A stretch of DNA of 64,000 nt from Antennarius striatus. Its lineage: Eukaryota > Chordata > Actinopteri > Lophiiformes > Antennariidae. Below are positions 56,201-64,000 of this stretch, one piece after another; the stretch's first letter is position 1; every line of letters begins with the position of its first letter. The translations under genes were made by a program, and so were the position numbers. Below the pieces are notes generated by a model. The model was not told the DNA's origin. It did not search any database and saw only the letters and a list, made by a program, of their open reading frames with translations. Location: the NCBI RefSeq assembly GCF_040054535.1, contig NC_090795.1, positions 3,013,501-3,077,500 of the forward strand, read 5' to 3'.

Positions 56201-58009
56201 GCCGGCCACAGCATTCTCCTTGTCCCGGAGATAAGGAGGCTGTTCAAGGGGAACGATAGCGCCACAGCGCTGCCTTGACAAGACTGTTGTGAAAGTTTCT
56301 GAGTCCTGGGTAGGAATGCAGCGACAGGTCTGGACCTGAACTTCCGCATTAAGCAGGAAGAAGTCGAGGAGTCACAGAAGCAGATGAACACCCAACTGTT
56401 TTTTTTGCTGTTGGGTAGTAAATGATATTTAGACGTTGAAGTGATGTCCATGAAGTTGTAGGCTCTAAACCGACTGGTGAATCGAGGACTAGTAGACTTT
56501 AAAGGTAAGTCACACCTCTGTTAAGTTGGACCTGTAGTTAATGGTGAACACCCACTTTCCTCAGAGCGGACTTGACTTTGACCGTTGTGTAAAAGATTTG
56601 TTGTCAATAGCTGATTGTAAAACTGATTATTATTTCACTATTTTTGGAATAGTTGTGAATTAAAGCTTGATGAAGCCATTGTAGAGTCCTGAAGAAGAGC
56701 CATTTGGCATATCTCGGTGAAAAAAGGGTGTTACTTCATGGGTTGGGTGGCCCCCGCTGTTATATTGCTCAATAACCACAACATGACCGGACTTTTATTT
56801 TAAAGTTCATGGTGCTGTCACTTTGTGATGAGAGGAACAGTTATTTCATTTAGATTTTGAGATTTAACCGGAGAAATCTGAACTCATAACTTAGAAACCG
56901 TCTCTACTGTCCAGCTGGACATGGATGGAATAAGGGTGTAAATGTGTCGAGTCGGCAAGATGGTATCTGTACATGTTGTCAGTCCAGAAAAACGCTGCAA
57001 TATGTTTAGATAAACCTTCAGATGAGTCATGTACAGCATGGGTGCAGAGGGATGTTTGCTCCATGTAAATATAATCTGTTCCTGGAAATTCACAAACAGG
57101 TCGATTTGCTGCCGTCATCGAACACAGATACAATCTTTTTGCATTTATTTTAAATGTCAGTTATAGTTTACTGTCTTTATTGTAGGGCACAGTAAGACAC
57201 AACTAAGATTTAGGCAATTAATCGGTGCAACTTGATGATTAACATCTCGCTCTGGTGCCACTAGTTTGAAACTGAAGATCAGAAAGGCTGAAAATATATT
57301 GGAAGTTATTAAGGGTGGATCGTTTCCTGTAGTAATGCGCCATGAAATGTTTTTCTCTTTAATTTCTTTGGAAACAAGAAGTGGAGTGTTTTCATAAATG
57401 CATTGTGCGGGAGGGGTTGGAGGGTAGTCTGTTTTCATGCCCTGAGAGTTTGTAATAATATTTATGAATCCTGACAAATCTCATATTTTCAGAGCGGTTT
57501 CTGGGAGGAAAATAAAAACGGTGCACACAGTGAATACTTTTATTGTTCCTACTTTCTGCAGCATTGACTGAAGCAATCATAAATTTTTAAAATATAGACT
57601 TTATTGTAGATAAATGTGGTTATTGAATGAAAATTCTATCCGGCTAACCTCACAGAGCTTCAATCTGCAGTTGACATCACTTGGATTAAAATGGAAAAGT
57701 GAGCTCATTTGAAAGCATCACTAATTCTTCCTTCAAATCATATTAGTCATACCCAACTGTCTCTACAACTATGAGCCAAAGATAACATTTTTTTTAAAAA
57801 TTTGGGGCCAATTGGAAAGAATTAGCAGGACATACATGGAAATAAGAATATAGGCTTACCTTTGTACTGTGTGGTACATCCACATCGGTGCTTTTTTTGA
57901 GAAGCAGGGTCATCTTGTGTCCTTGGAAATGGATTTTCCGGCTTGTTGACGATTTGACGAGAAGATCAATATATGACTCACGTGTTTGCAAAATATGAAA
58001 CTACATTCA

Positions 58010-58165
58010 GGAGTCAGTTAGCTTAGTTTAGCCCTGGAAGCAGGACAGCAGAGCTAGCCTAGCTGCATCCTTTAATTTTTTTCATGGATTTAATCTGTTG
58101 ATTGATGCCGAGCAGATTTTGTTAAAACAAAGCCAGGCTAGCTTCTCCTTTCATTTACACTCTAA
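58010..58165. repeat. Diverged copy of the same teleost repeat
   Basis: TTAGCTTAGTTTAG, then AGAGCTAGCCTAGCTGCATC, then CCAGGCTAGCTTCTCC and AAATGCTAAG: inward-facing related pieces, as in the other two copies but more decayed. Confidence 0.4.
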
Positions 58166-58738
58166 ATGCTAAGAAAAATTAGGCAACATTAAATGCAAAG
58201 ATTTACTATTGACATTCTTAACTAACTACGAAACAGTAATCAAAACCATGTTTTCTTTGTGTGATTTTAAAAGCATTCATTCACAATGGCATCAGTGTAA
58301 TGCTAGAATCTATGCATGAACACAAACTAATTGTTTTAAGGGTAATTCAACAACATCCTGTGAGCAAAGGAAACAGCAGCCTAAAGCTTGCAGGTGGTTT
58401 TTCATGTCACCATTTCCTATACAATTTCAAAAACGCAATCTGCAGGAAGTTGTCACTTCCTCCTTGGGGTATGCATTCGTGTGTTGGAGTAAAAAGGTGG
58501 GCCACATGCTACAACAGTTAGACCCCTATATGAAAATTATTACCAAATATATATAGAAAATGAATGCAAATGAATTAATATGAACAATATTTTTTATAGA
58601 CCTCTTCTCCTCCATTATTATTAGTCCAGGACGTGGGTGTGACACACCTGATCGGTCATGCGATCACAGCAGTCATGATGCATGAATTGTTTCAGCGCCC
58701 TCCATGACTTAATCAATCTTCTAGTTGGCAGCATGCAG

Positions 58739-58775
58739 CACACACACACACACACGCACACGCACACGCACACGC

Positions 58776-58823
<48 letters not shown>
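58739..58823. repeat. Compound (CA)n-(CGCACA)n microsatellite
   Basis: A CA run with four to five CGCACA hexamer units in its left half, then pure CA. Upstream of apbb1ip. Confidence 0.93.
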
Positions 58824-58825
<2 letters not shown>

Positions 58826-59652
58826 ACAGTAACCCAATGAACTCCCAGCAACACCTCCTCGCTGCTGGAGGTGTTCCACTGCAGGAAAACAGGGACTCTG
58901 TTTAGACTGCACATTCTGGCCAATCATAACACGGGCTCTGAGAAATGAGGATTCAAATTAGACATGTGTGAGAGACAGCATACTGTACACGATAACAGAT
59001 GGAAATCTCCAGTGAATCTTCAGGAGTTGTTTTCTGGGAAAACACAGCTACTCCAGCCGCCCCACACGGGTTAAACTACACGGATGTGTAGCAGGGAAGC
59101 TAAGTGTATTAGCATCCCACTTCATACGGTCACTCTGCTGAAGGTGTTGAAACAAATTCGCATGTTAAGTAAGAAGACTGCAGCCCGTAAATTTGACATT
59201 TTACATTTGAAAGTAACAGAAAACATTCATGAAAAATATATAATGCAGCATTATTGGAATCATGTTGCGCTTTGCAGTTGAAAGCATGCAGCAAGATGCA
59301 ACACGCTCTGGTGAGAATGAATGCCTGGGAGTTACGGGTACAGACTTCTTCCTTCTGCCTGGGTTGGACATGTTTTGCAAGATATCGCGGCCTCGGGGCA
59401 GGAATTACAACCTCCCGCTCAGAACACAGGAGCAGTACCCCGCCCAAACGCTGGCTGCGTATTCATGTGTGTTTAATATTCGTTTCTCCATACAGATTCA
59501 TTCAACGCATTGTCATTCGTCATGACAACCGCAGCTAATCAATGGGGATTATTTGCTTCCATAAACAGGTTTTCACTTTGTAGTGAATTCGCCTGCAGAT
59601 TGATCTTGACAATACTTTTTTTTTTTTTACCTTGTTGTGTTGCTTTAAACAG

Positions 59653-62600
59653 ATGGATGACATTGATGCCATGTTCAGTGATCTGCTGGGGGAGATGGAT
59701 CTCCTGACTCAGGTGAGTCAAGTCACAAAAATATAGCAGTCAAAGTCTTTTTAAATAAAGAAGAAGAAGAAGAAGAGTAAAGTTCCAGGCGTCAGGTTCT
59801 CTTTCTTCTTGTGATATAATATAATTCAAGAAAACGGATCACACACAACTTTTTCCTGCCATGAAGTAACCAGAGCCAATAAATCTCCATCCACTTCCCT
59901 CACTTTATACCTCAGATAGACTTTTCTTCTTCAGCGACAGATGACAGACCCGCTAAAGCCCACCATCGATCATGGAGACACTCCAGACTGGCAAACACAA
60001 CAGTCACGGCAGGGGGAACACTCTAACATCCATAAATTACCCTCTCTCTTAGGGAGGGGGGGGAGGTCAAATGGCAAACTCATGAGTAGCCAGAGATTAC
60101 ACATTTTTCTCTTTGTGAAGAGCCCCACTGATCACTTTGATGTTTTTTGTTTTTTTTTAAACCTCCACTGATTTTTAATCATTCACCAGCGGCGTTCAAG
60201 AAGACACATAGTAGCCGCCGTGTTAGGTGTCGAACCTGAAAACAGATGTAAGACACTGAACTTTTCTTCCTGTGTTTGAGGACAGTTTATGTTTCAGACC
60301 CTTTTCAATCTGTGTATCGACCCATTCAGCATCTTTGTGACTCTTAACATATGTGTTCACACTTTTATACACCACCTTGTTGATTTTTCATTGCAGAGTC
60401 TCGATCAGGAAACAGTACCTCCTGCGTCCCCCCCAAGCCCAGTAGAGGAAGTCAGTTTCGCCGGTGGCTTCACCGACCTTAATGGTGACTTCACACCTTT
60501 TTTCTAGAAATTAAACAAAGAGCTAGGTGTTGGTTTCTTTTCTCTTTTTTTTCCCCAGAATTTCTTGCTACAAGGGGGCAGTTGTGCAAGTACAGGATAT
60601 ATCGGATGTTTCGTGAGCTGCTAGTCATGTGAATGGACAGCTTTTAGTTGTACTGACTGCTAACTTAAAAGGAAGCTTCAGAATACTCTTTGAGCCAAAC
60701 ACGGTTCTGATTGGATGTCAAACAGGCAGGTTGATGCTAAAACAAGACAGAGATTGTGCAGCAGAAGCTGTCAAAAGTCTTTCCAAAGCAGCGTCATGAC
60801 TCACGACCTTTCAACAAGGGCCAACAATCCAACAGAGGTTGAAAAGACAAAGCAAGTTGGTCGAGTATTTTTGTTGCACAATGGCCTGAATACATGACCG
60901 AGCTTGATTCGGGTCAAGGATCAAATTGGGCCCAGTTAGATCAGTTTTTGGAACAAGCACCTTGAAACACCCTGGATCAGTTTGCTTCTTGAATCATTCA
61001 AAGCATATAAATATGTTAAAAGTAGGATTTTTAGGAAAGAAGGTCTTGTTTTCTGTGTAACAAAACATTAACACCAGACTGCTTCAGCAAATATTATACA
61101 CTTATCTTTAAAATATCAACTCTTACTAAGTCAATTTTTGATAGTTAAGCTGATTTTCTTCATCAGATTCTCTCCATGAACTGGAAGACACGGATTTGGA
61201 TGCACTCATGGCGGATTTGGTGGCTGACCTCAACGCTTCGGAACAGAAACTCGCAGCCGAAATAGAAAGTCTGAAGGTACCGTCACCGACCACGTCAGGC
61301 CAGGCGCCTCCAAACCTACCCCGGCCAGGTCTGCCCCCGCCAGACCTGCCACCACCTCTCGAGGAGCCGGGCAAACGACCTGCCTCCTCCCTCGTGTCCC
61401 CGACATCACCCGCCAGCCACACCAGTAGCAATGTCAGCACCCCAGCCTCCGCTGCTGCTTCACCTTTACCTCCTCCACCCCCGCAGTCAGCAAAACCCAC
61501 AATGGTGAGTCAGTATGCAATTTGTGAGATAAGAGAGAGTTCTCCGAAAATAGGATTCCTGTAAGGGTGTAAAAATAAAATAAGTACCACAATAATCCAC
61601 AGCAGTTGAAAATGAAAACCCCATTTCTAAACAGGAAGAAGAAAGAGGCATTCTCTTTTTTTACTGGTTGTGTTGGTTTCCCAAAGTCAATCCTGACAAG
61701 ACAGCACTATAAGTGCGGTAAAACAGAACAATCTCCCAGCATATACATTTCTGGTGAGCTCTTTGAGTCTTTGTGGAACTGGAGGAAGCGGTATTCTCTT
61801 ATAACGTTCTGGACGGTGAGATCATGATGAAGCTCTCGCTGGATGGAGGCATCTGTTACAGTTAGACAGAGATCGGTGAAGCGAAACGGTCGAGAGTCTG
61901 TCTGGAACAGATCAAACACTCCCAGCCGTCAGGCAGAAAAGAGTCGCAGGATCAGAAGCGAAGGATGGTGGTATTGGTGGAGGGTGGGACGGGGTGAAGT
62001 CAGACAGGAGCTTATTGCTTTAGCAGGGTTTGTTACCTCATCCTTCCGAGGTAAAACACCAGCTGTACCGGGGCAGAGAATGCGTCATTGTGAGGTAGGG
62101 GTGTACAACTTCATTAAAACTGCACTGCGGGCTGGATTTATTCTTATATCCGATTCCCTCTAACGGAGAACCGATGGATTAGACGTAACGTCCCAAATGA
62201 AGTTCCCTCAATGGAAATGCCAGTTATGAAATGATCTTAATAAACTCTACGCCCTCTGAACTTACTACGGTGAGAATATCTCTCTTCTATGGTATTCAGG
62301 TGTTAGCACACTATTAAAATGTCCCCTTTTTTAGGAGGAAATTGAGGCTCAGATGAAGGCAGACAAAATCAAGCTTGCCCTTGAGAAGCTCAAAGAAGCT
62401 AAAGTGAAAAAGGTAAGACAACACAGAAGAGCACTCCCTGCTGGAAAAAGTAATGTGAATTTTGGCTATGTGGACATGATGTTCAAACTTTGTAACATCA
62501 AATCAAAACAAAGGATGGCAACTTTCCTCTTTTTCATTTCCTGTTTGGGTGGCTACTTTATCATAAAAGTGGTCAACAAAAGCCAAGATGTGGTTCTGAT

Positions 62601-63997
62601 GAAACTGAAGTAATTGTTCCAACAGAAAAATTGCTGGTCAACACTGGATTGATGGTATAAAAGCCAAGGGTTAAATCTCACATGGGTGCAAGTCCATTCA
62701 TGGATCTGTGAGTTTTGTTATAAATTCTTTAAAAGCTGCACAAAGGAAACCGACCATGTGTGTGCAGATATGATTAAACTCAGACCACAGACCACTTTAA
62801 CAGCAACATCTGTCCCAAAAATGTAAGGTGCACCCAGCAGGAAACACTAAAGGCTGAGGCCCTTAAGGTTTCAGAGCATGCTTTCGCATGAATTGTATGT
62901 TTTGAAGATATGTATTGAAACTTGCATATGGAAGGACCACAAGAGGAAAAATAACGATATCCAGTGATGTTTCAGCTACACGCCAAAGCGTTATTGTTTT
63001 CTGGGGATGGTTGAGACGGAGCAATATGTGATCTAACGCTATAAATCCTCCAGCGATAACATCTCTGAAACTCACATTTTTATGACACGAGGCGAGCGAC
63101 TGGCTGACCTTGGGTCTGTGAAACTCCTCAGCTTTCCAAAGCTGGATTAATTTCAGATGAGAGGAAGTGTGAAGCCATATGAGACTGTGAGGAAAGCACT
63201 GCTCCACTCCAGTGAAAAATTAATTCTGAACGTCGGCCAAAAAGAGACAAATACAAAGGAGTAGAGATGGTCGAATGTCAACAGCTTGGACTAAATGGAG
63301 AGACAGAAGTGCTGATGTCCCAACTCTTAAAACTAGGAAACAGAAACAACGATTTGCTGTCATAGCCTGCAATTAAACAGGCAAACAAACAGGCAGCAGG
63401 TGCTTCGAGGCTCGATTTGATGACACACTTCAACACAATTGCTGCTGGCCACAACATGATGTAACAGTCTGTCACCCACAGAACAAAATCAATTACAACT
63501 CAATAAATAGCATGAAGCTTTAGGAAACGGGCTCATTGACAAGACCTACGTCGCTTTTGAATCTGTCTTAGCTTAGCATTATGTGATGACTGGAAACACA
63601 AGAAAATAGTCATCTACCATCTGTGTTTATAGAGGGTGTACGGTTCTGTTTTCCATCTTTGCTAAGCTAACTGGCGGCTAGTTGCATCTTCCCATTTAAC
63701 ATAAAGACATGAGAATGTTATCAATCTTCTACTCTGGAGTTACGTTCGTGTTGCAAGCCTCGTTTTGTGTGTTACTGGCGTCACATCAAGGAATTTCGTT
63801 TTTCTACCGACAAATTAAAACTACTCTTTTCTAACAGTTGGTGGTGAAAGTGTTGTTGAATGACGGCAGCTCCAAGACCCTGATGGTCGATGAGAGGCAG
63901 AGCGTCAAGGACGTAATGGACAACCTGTTTGAGAAGACTCACTGTGACTGCAATGTTGACTGGAGCCTGTGTGAAACCAACCCTGAACTTCACCTTG
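59653..63997 (+). CDS. apbb1ip: APBB1IP / RIAM, 5' part; continues past window
   Basis: Adaptor of the MRL family: binds Rap1-GTP through its RA-PH unit and recruits talin to activate integrins, mainly in blood cells. Exons: 59653-59712, 60397-60484, 61167-61504, 62335-62412, 63838-63997, all phase-consistent. The start segment MDDIDAMFSDLLGEMDLLTQ is nearly identical to the human talin-binding N terminus. Next comes LEDTDLDALMADLVADLNAS (second talin-site region), then a Pro-rich stretch (LPPPDLPPPLEEP, LPPPPPQS), a Lys-rich helix (ADKIKLALEKLKEAKVKK) and the RA-domain start (SKTLMVDERQSV, FEKTHCDCNVDWSL). The ATG follows the acceptor directly; human has a few more residues, so an upstream exon may hold the true start. 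The PH domain and C-terminal Pro-rich region lie outside the window. Confidence 0.93.
59713..63837 (+). other. apbb1ip: apbb1ip introns: content
   Basis: Four introns. Intron 1 has a short AAG repeat near 59756-59776. The third intron (61505-62334) shows nothing notable. The fourth (62413-63837) contains a fold-back repeat of teleost type at 63565-63740, close to the RA-domain exon. Confidence 0.5.
63565..63740. repeat. apbb1ip: Fold-back copy of the teleost repeat in an apbb1ip intron
   Basis: The left arm TTAGCTTAGCA ... GACTGGAAACA (63568-63598) is complementary to the right arm TGTTTTCCATCTTTGCTAAGCTAA (about 63647-63670, shown in two parts: TGTTTTCCATCTTT and GCTAAGCTAA). Downstream AAGACATGAGAATGTTATC is a further match to the family end. 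Confidence 0.55.
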
Positions 63998-64000
63998 GTA

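Larger units (their letters stand above)
53271..59652. other. Intergenic region between divergent genes, upstream of apbb1ip
   Basis: About 6.4 kb between the ATG of the minus-strand secreted-protein gene and the first visible coding exon of apbb1ip. I find no coding exon. A GC-poor stretch at 54240-54740 is featureless. A perfect inverted pair of ETS-like sites lies at 58444-58461, a repeat of the GCTAGCC/GCTAAG type at 58010-58165, and a long CA/CGCA tract at 58739-58823. Non-coding first exons of either gene could be here but cannot be placed by eye. Confidence 0.5.

Noticed and set aside
58621..58927. Cys/Val-repeat open frames on the minus strand
   Set aside because: Translation of the compound CA microsatellite.

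Overview
The window looks like nuclear DNA of a ray-finned (teleost) fish. It has many small exons with GT-AG introns, compact introns, long (CA)n tracts, teleost-type interspersed repeats, and proteins whose closest recalled relatives are vertebrate. The gene order MYO3A - GAD2 - APBB1IP matches human chromosome 10p12, which supports orthology independently of the protein matches. All gene identities come from translating spliced exons by eye and comparing with family sequences known from memory; no database search was run.

Layout. (1) 1-22847, plus strand: myo3a, class III unconventional myosin with an N-terminal kinase. The first exons lie upstream of the window. I resolve 32 standard exons plus one extra in-frame cassette-like exon, covering part of the kinase, the whole motor, the IQ neck, an enlarged IQ-rich tail and the C-terminal actin-binding tail. 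(2) 25248-35112, plus strand: gad2 (GAD65), complete with 16 coding exons and 584 residues, followed by a probable 3.5 kb 3' UTR ending near 38658. (3) 38.7-49.4 kb: no recognisable gene, only microsatellites and interspersed repeats. (4) 53255-49441, minus strand: a four-exon gene for a predicted secreted 933-residue protein that I do not recognise. It has a signal peptide, a C-x4-C repeat region, a coiled coil, TNF-receptor-type and EGF-type cysteine-rich modules, and three tandem C1q/TNF-like beta-sandwich domains. It sits between gad2 and apbb1ip, where I know of no human gene of this kind. (5) 59653-63997, plus strand: 5' part of apbb1ip (RIAM), ending inside the RA domain at the window edge.

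The genes are not one pathway: myo3a is a stereocilia/photoreceptor actin motor, gad2 makes GABA, and apbb1ip links Rap1 to talin and integrin activation. The most interesting items are the secreted TNFR/EGF/C1q-TNF-like protein, the unexplained 126-bp symmetric exon inside the Myo3a motor, the five-fold IQ-like repeat array in the Myo3a tail, and a 5'-inverted LINE in the last gad2 intron.
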